Assembly (NCBI RefSeq): GCF_000063605.1
Contig: NC_009497.1
Location: forward strand, 620,001-684,000
Source of the DNA: Mycoplasmopsis agalactiae PG2
Lineage (GTDB): Bacteria; Bacillota_I; Bacilli_A; Mycoplasmatales; Metamycoplasmataceae
Reading direction: 5' to 3'
Length of the DNA stretch: 64,000 bases
A model generated the notes under the pieces. The model worked only from the letters and a program-made list of their open reading frames with translations, was not told the DNA's origin and ran no database searches. The position numbers and the translations under genes were made by a program. Positions 1-11,518 of the stretch are shown in pieces. The stretch's first letter is position 1; each line of letters opens with the position of its first letter.

Positions 1-9
1 TACTCCGTA

Positions 10-1525
<1,516 letters not shown>

Positions 1526-1549
1526 TTGACTGTCATGTTTATATATATC

Positions 1550-1625
1550 TAGTTTTCAAAGAACATTTTTTAACCTTCAAAAAGGTTGCCTATTTATTAT
1601 ACACATAATTAAGTTTTTTGAAATA
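1550..1625 (-). promoter_or_regulatory. rRNA leader: promoter, hairpin and boxA-like element
   Basis: Reading on the minus strand towards the 16S gene: a perfect -10 box TATAAT at 1596-1601, with a weak -35 region near 1618-1624. Next comes a hairpin AACCTT/AAGGTT at 1572-1587. Then comes TGTTCTTTGAAAACT at about 1550-1565, which matches the boxA-type antitermination sequence common in Firmicute rRNA leaders. The -10 and boxA are seen directly; their activity is inferred. Confidence 0.65.
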
Positions 1626-1858
1626 TTTTTTTTAAAAAATATTTTAAGCATAGTATAAGTGTAGTTAATTAATAACGCGCTCAAAAACGCGTTAAAAATA
1701 ATATACACTAATTGAAATAAAAACCAAATAAAAAAGCTAATAATTTTGCAACTTTTAAATAAATAAACTTAATTGATGCTAAAGCAATTAATTTACTCTA
1801 AAATTTTTATATATTATTTAATTATTTAATAGATAAAAATGTCTACTGAGAGGCTAAA

Positions 1859-2850
1859 ATGAAAAAAATAATAGTTTCAAGACATGGTGTAAAATATCCT
1901 TTTGAATTTGAAAGCAAATTTAAAAAAATTTTTGACAAAGATATTCTTAAATGACAATTTGATCCAGAGCTAAGTACACACTTGAGTAATAAGGGTGCTT
2001 TATTAGAATTATTATTCGCTAAGTTTTTAAAAAAATACTTAAACGTTGATAGTAGTATGAATATAAATATAGTAGCTAATTCAACTCATAGAACATACGA
2101 AACTGCAAGACTTTTGGCTTTAGGTCTTGTACCTGAGAAAAATATTAAAATTGAGTGCTCTGATTCATCTTTTTCAAAAAGAGATCCTTGATTTGAACTT
2201 AATTATCCATCTAAATCATATATAGACAATAAGCGCATTAATGATTTTGACCAAAAAGCAAGTAATCTAGGCATATATGATAAATTTAAAGAGTTATTTA
2301 ATTTAGATAATAATTGTTTGTATGTGCAAAGTCAAAGTCAAATAGACTTTGTAGAAAATGAGTGACTTAAGCCTACTGGCAGATTGTTTTTCTCATCAAG
2401 TGCTTCAGATGTTATGCAGTCTATGTATTATCACGGTTTTAATGAAAGTGAGATTTTTAAGTCATCTGATTTTTTAAAAGACTTAAAACTTCTTTTAAAA
2501 GCTAAAGATTTTGTAATCGATTTGATTTGAAATAATCCCACACTTGCTTTAGAAAGTCAAAAAACATTTATAAGCTGCTTAAAAGTCAATTTTATACAAA
2601 CTATGACTTAAGCATTTTAGTCGGACATGATACGAACTTAGCAACTGTTTTAGGTGTTTTAGATATAGGTGTACCTAATCTTAATCAACTTGAAAAGTAT
2701 CCTATTGGCTCAAAATTGATTTTTACTGTGTATGATGACAAAACTTTTGATTTAGAGTTAGCTTATTTTGATTATAAAGATATAGTTAACTTTAATATAA
2801 ATGCTGAACCAAAAATTGTTTCTTTAGGTACTAATTTGAAATTAAAATAA
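1859..2850 (+). pseudogene. Histidine acid phosphatase-like protein, frameshifted
   Basis: The start ATG at 1859 follows a GAGAGGCT ribosome-site-like stretch and gives MKKIIVSRHGVKYP, which carries the RHG phosphate-pocket motif of histidine (acid) phosphatases near residues 8-10. The frame breaks within the A6 run at 2559-2564. Just downstream, in the -1 frame, is ILVGHDTNLATVLGV, containing the HD catalytic motif, and that frame runs to TAA at 2848-2850. One extra A would join both parts into a protein of about 330 aa. Seen: two well-matched frames and both catalytic motifs. Known: members remove phosphate from small organic phosphates or proteins. Inferred: recent inactivation, a sequencing error or slippage. 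It faces the HAD gene. Confidence 0.7.
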
Positions 2851-2881
2851 AGTGTCCTAGTATATGTCCACTTTTTTATTT

Positions 2882-3934
2882 TTAAACAAATAAATTATCA
2901 ATTAACCAACTAATTCAGTTTTCATTATTATCTTTAGATGAAACATAATGCACACTTTTTAAAACACTTAGCCTTGCGCTTGAGTGAGCGAAACTAACTT
3001 TTGCAATATCAAATAAAGGTAAATCGTTGTCTGAATCACCAAAAACAGCAGTTTTTGCTAAATTAATTTTGTGTTCATTAGAAATATTGTTTAGAGCACT
3101 TGCTTTTGAGCAAGCAATTCCAATGTCTAAAAAATTACTATGAGTTTGCATTGTATGAAGTTTTTTAAACTTTTTGCAAAATGAAATTAGTGCTTTTATT
3201 TTGTCAGCTTGATAACTTTCAAAAGTTACAAAAACTTTATAAATTTTTTTATCATCAAAAAAGTTACTTTCAGGATTGAGTACTCGGCTTTCTTTTTTCA
3301 TTCCTGTAGCTTCTTTATTTTGCTTATATGCCGATGAATTTTCTACATTTATACCAGCCATACCAGAATCATGAAAAATATAATAGGCTAATCCAAGCTC
3401 GTTGCACTTATTCATAATTTCATTCGCTTCTTCTTTAAGCATTTCTAAACCAGATGTAAGATTCAAAGTTTTATTATCATAAATCATTGCGCCATTAGCA
3501 CAAATTAGTGGCATATTAAAATTTATTTTTTCAAAGTAGTTTTCAAAATTAAAGTATGAGCCACTAGTAGCTATAATAATTTTTTTGCCTATTCTTGCTA
3601 GTTCATTAACTTTTTTAATATTTTCATTTTGCAGCATCTTTTTACTATCTAAAAGTGTTCCGCCCATATCAAAAACAAAGCATTCAAAATCATTTATAAG
3701 TAAGTTAAATATTTCAAAATAAACATATGAGCCCTTTAAATAGGCTACTTTGGTAAAAATTTGCTCTTTATTATCAAAATTTTGAATGCAAAATATTAAC
3801 TCATTTTGTGCTTTATCTTCATGAATTTTTGAAACTAAAAACTCGCTTAAATATTCAATATTAAGTCTAAATGTGTTTAAAAATTGTTCATATTGAGCTT
3901 TATTTAAAATAATATTGTGGCTTAAATTGTTCAT
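2882..3934 (-). CDS. HAD-superfamily (Cof-type) hydrolase
   Basis: 350 aa. TGA codons near the end are read as Trp, giving a C-terminus past 2915 and a TAA stop at 2882. After an N-terminal extension of about 85 residues with no recognised motif comes the HAD nucleophile motif I, FVFDMGGTLLDS (Asp89). A Cof-like ICANGAMIYD segment follows, then the metal-binding motif GDSDNDLPLF. This suggests a sugar-phosphate or similar phosphatase of the Cof/YidA type in the cytoplasm. Odd: the second Asp of the usual DxDGT, the general acid/base, is Gly here, and the N-terminal extension is longer than in typical Cof proteins. It lies downstream of the ribosomal operon, separated by a strong terminator. 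Confidence 0.8.
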
Positions 3935-3977
3935 TTAATATCTTTCAGGTTCTTAATATTTTAATTTTATACAAGAA

Positions 3978-4025
3978 TAATAAAAAAATGTGTTTATGTT
4001 GCACAAAAAGGCAAGAAACACATTT
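3978..4025 (-). terminator. Terminator of the ribosomal protein operon
   Basis: A perfect 10-bp stem AAATGTGTTT/AAACACATTT (3986-3995 with 4016-4025) is followed on the minus strand by a T-rich tract, TTTTTTTATTATT. It lies about 40 bases after the rplO stop and closes the S10-spc operon. Confidence 0.85.
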
Positions 4026-4061
4026 AGTTTAAAAGTTAATTGAATTATTAAAATGAATTAA

Positions 4062-4496
4062 TTAAAGAATTGTAAATTTTCCACCAGCTTGTTCAACTGC
4101 ATCAATAGCACTTTTTGAAGCTGCATGTAATGTTACATTAAGTTTTTTAGTTAACTTACCATTACCTAATAATTTAACTGGCATTGATCTTTTGATTAAG
4201 TTAGCTTTGAATAATGACTCTAAATCTACTGTTGCATTAGCTTTAAAGTTTTGTTCTAAATCTTTAAGATTTACTACTTGGTATTCAACGTGATTTACAT
4301 TTGTAAATCCTCTTTTACCAATACGACGGAATCATGGGGTTTGACCACCTTCAAATCCTAATCTGTGACCGTGACGTTTGTTTTGACCTGATTGACCTTT
4401 ACCAGCTTGCTTACCTTTACCAGCAGCATGGCCTCTACCAACACGGTGTTTTTCAACACGTGCACCAGGAGTTGACTTTAATGTATGTAATTTCAT
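4062..4496 (-). CDS. rplO: 50S ribosomal protein L15
   Basis: 144 aa, starting [20 protein letters not shown], with the glycine-rich RNA-binding N-terminus [19 protein letters not shown] typical of L15. One TGA is read as Trp. It is a large-subunit protein that assembles late around the central protuberance. It is the last gene of the operon. In most bacteria secY and adk follow rplO, but here a terminator and a HAD gene follow instead. Confidence 0.97.
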
Positions 4497-4516
4497 TTTA
4501 CTCTCCTAATTAATGA

Positions 4517-5212
4517 TTAACCTAAAAGGTCTTTAACGTCTTTGTCTCTAATTTCAGCAATTTGTTCAGGTGTTCTTAATTGTTGTAAGGCTTTAAGAGT
4601 TGCTCTAACAATGTTAGCTTTTGAACGAGAACCATATGTTTTTGTGTAAATATCAGTATAACCTGCTAGTTCAACAACTGCACGTACAGTTCCTGAAGCA
4701 ACTATACCTTTACCTTTAGGAGCTGGTTTAAGCATAACTTTAGAAGCTAAGAATTTAGCATGAATTTCATGAGGCACTGTGATTTTGTTTTGAATAGGAA
4801 CACTGATAAGATGATTTCTAGCATCCTTAACAGCTTTTTTAATTGCATCAGGAACTTCATTTGCTTTTCCGTGACCAAAACCAACTTTACCTTTTTTATC
4901 CCCAACTACTACAAAAGCTGAGAATGAGAATCTACGTCCACCTTTAACAACTTTTGTAACACGGCTAATATTAACTACTTTTTCGCTAAATTCGTTGTTT
5001 GCTTCACCAAAACGTGTACGGTTTTTAACTTTATTAGCTCTATCAACACTCTTTTTAGGCATATCTTTAGAATCATGTGCGCTTCTTTTTTCTCAAATTT
5101 GTTTTTTAGCGCCTGATTCAGTTCTCTTTGGTGCACTAACACTTTGTGTTTTAGCTGCACCTGGCTTGTTTTCTACATTAGCCTTAACTGTTTTGTTTTC
5201 TAAATCTGCCAT
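4517..5212 (-). CDS. rpsE: 30S ribosomal protein S5
   Basis: 231 aa if started at ATG 5212 ([15 protein letters not shown]), reading one TGA as Trp. The S5 core begins around residue 62 with [20 protein letters not shown] and ends with KDVKDLLG. An internal ATG at 5062 would give 181 aa but has no ribosome site. The upstream start has AAAGGAG inside the end of rplR, so the longer form is preferred. The extra 50 residues are charged and low in complexity. S5 acts in decoding fidelity and mRNA unwinding. Gap to rplR: 2 bases. Confidence 0.93.
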
Positions 5213-5214
5213 AA

Positions 5215-5565
5215 TTAGAATTTAACTCCTTTTGATCTTACTGCATCAGCAAATGCCTTAACTCTTCCGTGATAAATGTAACCTGAACGGTCGAAGACAA
5301 TGCTTTTAATTTTTAAGCCTTTAATAATTTCACCCATTTTCTCACCGGCAGCAGTTGCAGCTTGAATATTTCCGTTGTATTTGCCTTTTTCTAATGTTGA
5401 AACACTAGCTAATGTAATTCCTTTAGTATCGTCAATTAATTGTGCATAAAAGTTTTGAAGTGATTTAAATACGCATAATCTAGGTTTTTCTGCTGTACCA
5501 CTAATGTGTTGACGTTCGCGTCTGTGTTTAATTTGACGTGCTTGATTTCTTGATAATGTTGCCAT
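5215..5565 (-). CDS. rplR: 50S ribosomal protein L18
   Basis: 116 aa, beginning [20 protein letters not shown] and ending [24 protein letters not shown], the conserved 5S-rRNA-binding C-terminus of L18. The length is usual for the family. The site AAAGGAT lies about 8 bases before the ATG. The gene is packed between rplF and rpsE in the canonical spc order. Confidence 0.97.
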   Translation of the reverse strand: MATLSRNQARQIKHRRERQHISGTAEKPRLCVFKSLQNFYAQLIDDTKGITLASVSTLEKGKYNGNIQAATAAGEKMGEIIKGLKIKSIVFDRSGYIYHGRVKAFADAVRSKGVKF

Positions 5566-5589
5566 TTTTTAAAATCCTTTCTTATCCAA

Positions 5590-6129
5590 CTACTTAGAAG
5601 CAGTTTTTCCTTCTTTACGACGAATAACTTCATCTTTGTATGCAATACCTTTACCTGAGTATGGTATAGGTTTTCTTACAGCTCTAACAACAGCTGCAAA
5701 TTGACCAACAATTTCTTTATCGATACCTGAAATTACTAATTCAACTGGTTTAGGTACTTCAACTTTTAATCCAGCAGGAATATCTAAGTTTACTAAGTGT
5801 GAGTAACCAGCAGAAACTTCTAAAATATCACCTTTAAGTGTGAATTTAAAACCAACACCTTTGATAACTAATTCTTTTTTATAGCCTTTTGAAACACCAA
5901 TTAACATATTTGAAATAAGTGCATTAGTAGTTCCATGTAATTGCTTTGTAGACTTTTCTTCATTTGCTCTAATTGTGCTAATTGTATTATTTTCCACTTT
6001 AAGCGCAATTAATGGGCTGATGTTTCTTTGTAATTTACCAAGTGGACCTTCAATTGTTAAAAGTGTACCATCTTGAGTAAGTGAAACATTTGCAGGAATA
6101 CTTAATATTCTATTTCCGACACGAGACAT
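5590..6129 (-). CDS. rplF: 50S ribosomal protein L6
   Basis: 179 aa from ATG 6129 (MSRVGNRILSIPANV). The site AGGAGG lies 5 bases upstream. An in-frame TTG one codon earlier is less likely as the start. It contains the L6 signatures KGYKKELVIKGVGFKF and, near the C-terminus, RKPIPYSGKGIAYKDEVIRR. L6 binds 23S rRNA near the factor-binding site. Usual length. Confidence 0.97.
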   Translation of the reverse strand: MSRVGNRILSIPANVSLTQDGTLLTIEGPLGKLQRNISPLIALKVENNTISTIRANEEKSTKQLHGTTNALISNMLIGVSKGYKKELVIKGVGFKFTLKGDILEVSAGYSHLVNLDIPAGLKVEVPKPVELVISGIDKEIVGQFAAVVRAVRKPIPYSGKGIAYKDEVIRRKEGKTASK

Positions 6130-6141
6130 CAAAACCTCCTA

Positions 6142-6534
6142 TCAAATGTAGGCAAGTACTTCACCACCTACATTTTCCTTACGAGCTTGTTTTTCAGTCA
6201 TTACACCTTTAGAAGTTGAGATTATAACTGTACCATAGCCTGATAATACTGATGATAAATTATTTGCAGCAGCATATACCCTTAGCCCTGGTTTTGAAAT
6301 ACGTTTGAAGTCAATAATTGCTGATTGATTGCCTTTGTATTTTAATGCTACTTCTAAAGTTTTGTCTTTGCCTTCACCTTTTGTAACAAAACTTGAAATG
6401 TAACCTTCGTTTAAAAGAATTTCTAGAATTTTTGCCTTTTTATTTGAATAAGGAATTAGTACAGTTTTAAATTTTCTTTGATTTGCATTTTTGATTCTAA
6501 CAATCATATCTGAAATAGGATCTGTTATAAACAT
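6142..6534 (-). CDS. rpsH: 30S ribosomal protein S8
   Basis: 130 aa, starting MFITDPISDMIVRIKNANQR and ending in the S8 signature STSKGVMTEKQARKENVGGE. It binds the central domain of 16S rRNA and in many bacteria represses its own operon. The start lies one base from the end of rpsN. Confidence 0.97.
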   Translation of the reverse strand: MFITDPISDMIVRIKNANQRKFKTVLIPYSNKKAKILEILLNEGYISSFVTKGEGKDKTLEVALKYKGNQSAIIDFKRISKPGLRVYAAANNLSSVLSGYGTVIISTSKGVMTEKQARKENVGGEVLAYI

Positions 6535-6535
6535 A

Positions 6536-6721
6536 TTATCAACTCGCTTTCTTCATACCAGGTATTTTGCCTTGGTGTGCTAATTCACGGAAACAAATAC
6601 GGCAGATTTTGTATTTTCTTAAAACTGCATGTACACGTCCACATAATTCACAACGTGTGTAAGCACGTGTTGAGAATTTAGCGTGTTTCTTTTGTTTAGC
6701 TTTTAATGAACTTTTAGCCAT
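6536..6721 (-). CDS. rpsN: 30S ribosomal protein S14, zinc-binding type
   Basis: 61 aa. The last codons are Ala-Ser-TGA-TAA, so with TGA as Trp the protein ends KKASW, the usual S14 terminus. Two CxxC pairs (CELCGR and CRICFR) make the zinc ribbon of the short, C+ form of S14. It takes part in 30S head assembly. Confidence 0.97.
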
Positions 6722-6723
6722 AA

Positions 6724-7269
6724 CTATTTTTCTCCCTTACTAAAAGGCATTCCGATTAATTCTAATAAACTTCTAGCTTCTTTGTCATTGTTAACTGATG
6801 TAATAATTTGCACATCAAGGCCTTTAATTCTTCTAATTTTGTCAAATTCAATTTCTGGGAAGATGATTTCTTCCTTTACTCCAAATGAGTAATTTCCTCT
6901 ACCGTCAAATGCTTTAGGATTAGCACCACGGAAGTCACGAATACGAGGCATAGCAACATTAATGAATTTTTCCAAAAAGTCTCACATTCTGTCTCTTCTT
7001 AATGTTACTTTACCACCCATCGCCATTCCTTCACGAAGTTTTCATGAAGCATTTGATTTTTTAGCACGAGTTTGGAAAGGTTTTTGTCCTGAAATTTGAG
7101 TTAATTCGTTAAGTACTTCTTCAATTGCTTTTGAGTTTGTAACTTCTTTACCAGCCGTCATATTTAGCACTATTTTTTCTAATCTTGGAACTTGCATAAT
7201 TGATTTATAGCCATATTGCTTCATTAAAGCAGGAACTACATCAGTTAAATATTTTTGCTTTAAGTTCAT
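6724..7269 (-). CDS. rplE: 50S ribosomal protein L5
   Basis: 181 aa, beginning [20 protein letters not shown], with TGA as Trp at the positions that would otherwise split it near 6976-7041 (the joined segment reads [20 protein letters not shown]). The L5 signatures [18 protein letters not shown] and [20 protein letters not shown] are present. It binds 5S rRNA and contacts the P-site tRNA. Confidence 0.97.
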
Positions 7270-7271
7270 AA

Positions 7272-7598
7272 CTAAATTTCCTTCTTAGTTTTACGTAAGA
7301 TACGTACTTTTTTATTATCTTTGTCAAATTTGTATCCAATTTTAGAAAATTGTGCTGGAGATGTTTTAGTTGCTTTTTTAACTAAGATTGAAAGATTTGA
7401 AACATGAATTGGAGCTTCCATTTTCTTAATTGAGCCATCATTGCCTTGACCAGGTTTTACGTGTTTTGTTACTATGTTAATGTCTTTAACTATAGCTGTA
7501 TTGTTGTTAATATCAACCTTAACAATACGGCCAGTTTTGCCCTTATGTGAACCAGCAATAACTATTACTTCATCATTTTTCTTAAATTTGATTTTCAT
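7272..7598 (-). CDS. rplX: 50S ribosomal protein L24
   Basis: 108 aa, with an N-terminal KOW motif ([21 protein letters not shown], about residues 8-28) that binds the 5' end of 23S rRNA. It initiates large-subunit assembly. The gap to rplE is two bases, so the genes are probably translated together. Confidence 0.96.
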
Positions 7599-7610
7599 AA
7601 TAATCCTTTT

Positions 7611-7979
7611 TTATAGCACTTCTGGTGCAAGTGAGACAATTTTTAAGTAACCTTTATCACGCAATTCACGTGCCACAGGACCGAATACACGAGTTCCTCT
7701 AGGAGTTTTGTCATCTTTAATAATTACAACTGCATTGTCATCGAAACGAATGTGTTGACCATTTTCACGGTGAATACCGTAAACTGATCTAACAATAACA
7801 GCTTTAACTACTTGACCTTCTTTAACAATACCTGTAGGAATAGCTTTTTTAACTGAGCAAATAATTACGTCACCAATGTTTGCTGTTTTTTTACGTGAAC
7901 CACCAAGAACTCTAATAACACCAACTTCTTTTGCTCCTGAGTTATCAGCAACATTTAATTTGGATAGTTCTAAAACCAT
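7611..7979 (-). CDS. rplN: 50S ribosomal protein L14
   Basis: 122 aa, the exact family length, starting [20 protein letters not shown] and ending in [20 protein letters not shown], the conserved L14 tail. It sits at the subunit interface. Spacing on both sides is short and co-oriented. Confidence 0.98.
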   Translation of the reverse strand: MVLELSKLNVADNSGAKEVGVIRVLGGSRKKTANIGDVIICSVKKAIPTGIVKEGQVVKAVIVRSVYGIHRENGQHIRFDDNAVVIIKDDKTPRGTRVFGPVARELRDKGYLKIVSLAPEVL

Positions 7980-7982
7980 AGA

Positions 7983-8249
7983 TTATTTTTCTCCTTGCAT
8001 AGCAGCTTGTTTAACTGCAACTAAACGGAAATGTTTTGTCTTTGAAAGTGGTCTTGTTTCCATAATTGTCACGATATCGTTAACTTTAGCAATGTTATTT
8101 TCATCATGTACAGCAAATTTTTTGGCTACTCTATAACGTTTTGAATACAAAGCATGTGATCTGTGGCTTTCAACTTCAACAATGATAGTTTTATCACCAC
8201 GAGCAGATGTAACTTTGCCTTGTAATGTTTTACGTGTATTTCTTTCCAT
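7983..8249 (-). CDS. rpsQ: 30S ribosomal protein S17
   Basis: 88 aa, an OB-fold protein starting [20 protein letters not shown]. The conserved S17 block [19 protein letters not shown] lies near residues 54-72. It binds 16S rRNA early in assembly. Its ATG overlaps the rpmC stop by one base (TAATG). Confidence 0.97.
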   Translation of the reverse strand: MERNTRKTLQGKVTSARGDKTIIVEVESHRSHALYSKRYRVAKKFAVHDENNIAKVNDIVTIMETRPLSKTKHFRLVAVKQAAMQGEK

Positions 8250-8458
8250 TATTTAGCTCCCTTTTCTCTTGCATTTAACTCAGTCTTTATTCTGGCAATG
8301 TCTCTTCTAATTGCTCTAATTTTGTGGCTTTGGTCTAAGCTTCCAACTGACTTTTTGAAATTTAATGTTCATAATTCAGCTTCAAAGTCTTTCACTAGTT
8401 TTTGGAGTTCATCATTGGAGTTCATCAAGTGACTAACTTTAATATCTTTGTAAAGCAT
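8249..8458 (-). CDS. rpmC: 50S ribosomal protein L29
   Basis: 69 aa ([20 protein letters not shown]), with one TGA read as Trp and the L29 motif [20 protein letters not shown] near the C-terminus. It is a two-helix protein at the polypeptide exit tunnel and a docking site for the signal recognition particle. Both ends overlap neighbours by one base (TAATG), implying coupled translation. Confidence 0.95.
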
Positions 8459-8883
8459 TATTGATTATCTCCTTCACTTTTAGTAATAATTTTTCATGAC
8501 ACTGGTAATTTGTGACCACCTAGTCTAAGTGCATCACGTGCAATTTCTTCAGAAACACCTGAAACTTCGAACATAACAGTGTTTACCTTAACAGCTGTAT
8601 ATCATTTTTCAGGAGAACCTTTACCTGAACCCATACGTACACCGATAGGTTTAGATGTTTTTGAGAAGTGAGGGAAAATTCTAATAATAACATTACCTTC
8701 ACGACCCATTCTACGTGTAATAGCAATACGTGCAGCTTCGATTTGACGAGCATCTACTCAAGCTGAAGTAACTGCTTGTAGACCAAATTCGCCAAACTCT
8801 ACTGTATTACCTTTGTGAGCTTTTCTTTTATCATGACGTACTAAAAAAGGCTTACGATATTTAGTTCTTTTGGGTTGAAGCAT
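8458..8883 (-). CDS. rplP: 50S ribosomal protein L16
   Basis: 141 aa, starting [20 protein letters not shown], with the L16 blocks [20 protein letters not shown] and [16 protein letters not shown] (TGA codons as Trp). It positions A-site tRNA near the peptidyl transferase centre. Its final codons carry the ribosome site AAGGAG for rpmC. One-base overlaps at both ends. Confidence 0.96.
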
Positions 8884-9533
8884 TATTTATCTCCTTCCAA
8901 AAGTTCACCTTTAGAAATTCATACTTTCACACCAATAGCACCATAAATGGTTCTTGCTGTTGCCTTAGCAAAGTCAACATCTTGTCTTAAAGTGTGAAGT
9001 CGCATTTCACCACTGCTGTAGCCTTCTGCTCTAGCCATATCTACACCATTTAAACGTCCTGAAACTTGGGTTTTAATTCCTTTTGCACCAGCTCTAAGTG
9101 CATCATTAATAACTAGCTTTTGGGCAACACGAAAACTTTCACGGTTTTCTAATTTTTGTGCTATAGCTTCAGCAGCTAGTCTAGCATTTAATTCAGGTTG
9201 TTTCAATAATGAAACTTGTAAATTAATATCAAGTGATTTATTTTTTAAATATTTGTGCAAATCTTGGGTAATTTTTTCAATATTTGCGCCATTTTCGCCA
9301 AGTAATTTAGCTGGTTGGCTAGTTTGTAATACAACGGTAACTTTTTGTGCTTTAGTTCTTTTAATTGAGGTGTTGCCAATTTGGTATTTTCTAACTAATT
9401 TATCGAAGAATTTGTAAATTTTAGCATCTTGAACTAATAAGTCTCCATAGTTTTGCTTTTCAGCAAATCAAACAGAGTTAATAGGCTTTGTAATTCCATA
9501 ACGGAAGCCATTTGGATTAACCTTTTGTCCCAT
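8883..9533 (-). CDS. rpsC: 30S ribosomal protein S3
   Basis: 216 aa, starting [20 protein letters not shown], with TGA as Trp in three places. A KH-type region runs about residues 60-90 ([16 protein letters not shown]), and the S3 C-terminal signature [20 protein letters not shown] is present. It lines the mRNA entry tunnel. The last codons read GGAGATAAATAATG, forming both the ribosome site and the stop/start overlap with rplP. Confidence 0.96.
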
Positions 9534-9535
9534 GA

Positions 9536-9880
9536 CTATACCCTTTCTTCCAATGTTATTGATAAATTAGATGTTCTTTTGAAAATAGAATAAGCTCTAC
9601 CTTGTGAACGTGGTTGATATCTTTTAAGTGTTGGACCTTCATTAACTAATACTTCTTTAACAAATAATTTAGATGCATCCATACCATGGTTGTTTGTTGC
9701 GTTAGCAATAGCTGAATTTAATAATTTAATAAATAATTGTGATGCTTTTTTGTTTGTGTTGTTTAGAATACCAAGAGCAACTTTAACGTCTTTACCTCTG
9801 AATAAGTCAGCAACTAAACGTGCTTTTCTTGGTGAAATTCTTTGAATTTTAACAACTGCTTTAGCACTTTGATTGTTCAT
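9536..9880 (-). CDS. rplV: 50S ribosomal protein L22
   Basis: 114 aa, with [20 protein letters not shown] at residues 12-31 and the tunnel loop region [20 protein letters not shown] near the C-terminus. Its beta-hairpin lines the exit tunnel near the macrolide site. Usual length and canonical order between rpsS and rpsC. Confidence 0.97.
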   Translation of the reverse strand: MNNQSAKAVVKIQRISPRKARLVADLFRGKDVKVALGILNNTNKKASQLFIKLLNSAIANATNNHGMDASKLFVKEVLVNEGPTLKRYQPRSQGRAYSIFKRTSNLSITLEERV

Positions 9881-9882
9881 AA

Positions 9883-10161
9883 TTATTTCTTCTTACCTTT
9901 TTCAGCACCATGACCTGAGTATGTTCTAGTTGGAACAAATTCACCTAACTTGTGACCAACCATATCATCAGTTACATAAACATCAATATGTTGGTGGCCG
10001 TTGTGAACTTGGAATGTTAAACCTATAAAACTTGGGAAGATGGTTGATCTTCTTGATCAAGTTTTAATTGGCTTCTTTGGCATTTTTCCTTCTAAAATAG
10101 CATCTACTTTTTTAAGTAAGTGTTCATCAGCAAAAGGGCCTTTTTTAAGACTACGAGCCAT
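9883..10161 (-). CDS. rpsS: 30S ribosomal protein S19
   Basis: 92 aa ([20 protein letters not shown]), with TGA as Trp in [14 protein letters not shown] and the S19 signature [20 protein letters not shown]. It sits in the 30S head near the A and P sites. Its ATG overlaps the rplB stop by one base. Confidence 0.96.
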
Positions 10162-11006
10162 TATTTAGAGTCCTTTCTTCTTCTTAAAATCAATTTTGTT
10201 GAAGATTTCTTAGTTTTTCTTGTTTTAACACCAAGAGCTTTTTTACCTCAAGGAGTTAAAGGAGCCTTACGTCCAATAGGTTGCTTACTTACACCACCAC
10301 CATGTGGGTGATCGATTGGGTTCATAACAGAACCACGAACTGTTGGACGAACACCTAAATGTCTACTTCTACCAGCTTTACCTAAAAGAACTAATGAATG
10401 TTCACCGTTGCCAACTGTACCAATTGTTGCACGGCAACGTGCTAAAATTCTACGCATTTCGCCTGATTTAAGACGTAATACCACATATTTACCGTCATCA
10501 TCTTTACCTAAGATTTGTGCAGATGTTCCTGCACTTCTAGCGATAATTCCGCCACCACCAGGTTGCATTTCAACGTTGTGTACAAATGTACCTTCAGGAA
10601 TATTTGAAAGTGGTAATGAGTTACCTACTAAAATATCAACATTGTTTCCTGAAACAACTTTTTGACCGACTTTAATACCTTCAGGTGCTAAAATATATCT
10701 TTTTTCACCATCAGCATATGCTAATAAACAAATATTTGCCGATCTGTTTGGGTCATATTCGATTGATTTAACAGTTGCTGGAATATCGTCTTTGTTACGT
10801 TTAAAGTCAATAATACGATAGTATCTCTTTACACGGCCACCTTGGTGTCTAACTGTAATTTTACCTTGGTTATTACGACCTGAATTTTTTTTTAAAATCA
10901 CTAATAATGATTTTTCAGGTGCGTGACCGCTTAGATTTTTTGAATAATCTAGAGATGACATATTACGGCGACCATTTGTAACTGGCTTGTAATGTTTAAC
11001 TGCCAT
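10161..11006 (-). CDS. rplB: 50S ribosomal protein L2
   Basis: 281 aa from ATG 11006 ([20 protein letters not shown]), preceded by GGAG 11 bases upstream. Upstream in-frame codons to 11048 are not needed. TGA is Trp in [19 protein letters not shown], so the gene runs on to TAA at 10161. The signature GGRHLGxRPTVRG-type segment and HPHGGG (catalytic-centre histidine loop) are present. Core peptidyl-transferase-region protein; usual length. Confidence 0.97.
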
Positions 11007-11077
11007 TTCTAATATTTCTCCTTGCTTAAAAATAGTTGAGGAATTCATCTTTTAAGCAAAATTAATCCTCAGTAAAT

Positions 11078-11518
11078 TTATTTTTCTTCTTTTTCTTTGG
11101 TTGCAGATGATTTTTTAGCTTTTTTAGCAGCAATTTTTTCTGCTAATTTAGCTTCTTTTTCTGCATTCTTTTCTTTTTCAGCTTTAATAGCTTCAGCTTT
11201 TTCTTTTTCAACTTTAGCTTTATCTTGTTTTTCTTCTTCTTGTGGGTAGAATGAAATTGAATAGCCGTCAGCTAATTTAACAAAAGCTTTTTTGTATTTG
11301 TTTGTAAATCCGTGGAAACGACCTAAATTTTTAGGTTGCTTGTCAACTTTAAGTGTGTTAACTGATAACACCTTAACTTTAAAGATGAACTCAACAGCTT
11401 TTTTAATTTGAAACTTGTTAGCTGCTCAATCAACTTCAAATGTGTACACATTTTTACCTAAAGCTTCGTTTGACTTTTCAGTAAGAACTGGACTTTTGAT
11501 AACACGAGTTATTTCCAT
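11078..11518 (-). CDS. rplW: 50S ribosomal protein L23 with charged C-terminal extension
   Basis: 146 aa from ATG 11518 ([20 protein letters not shown]), with a TGA Trp in FEVDWAANKFQIKKAVE. The L23 core of about 95 residues is followed by some 50 residues of Lys/Glu/Ala repeats (KAEAIKAEKEKNAEKEAKLA and similar), probably a long helix. L23 forms the nascent-chain exit platform used by SRP and trigger factor. The extension is unusual for bacteria in general and would project near the tunnel exit. Confidence 0.94.

Noticed and set aside
2559-2565. Programmed -1 frameshift at AAAAAAC in the histidine phosphatase
   Set aside because: The heptamer is not in the required phase (X XXY YYZ) with the zero frame, and no downstream stimulator hairpin is evident.
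2849-2876. Short hairpin AAAGTG/CACTTT between the phosphatase and HAD genes
   Set aside because: The stem is only six A/T-rich pairs with a long loop; a terminator call would be too weak.
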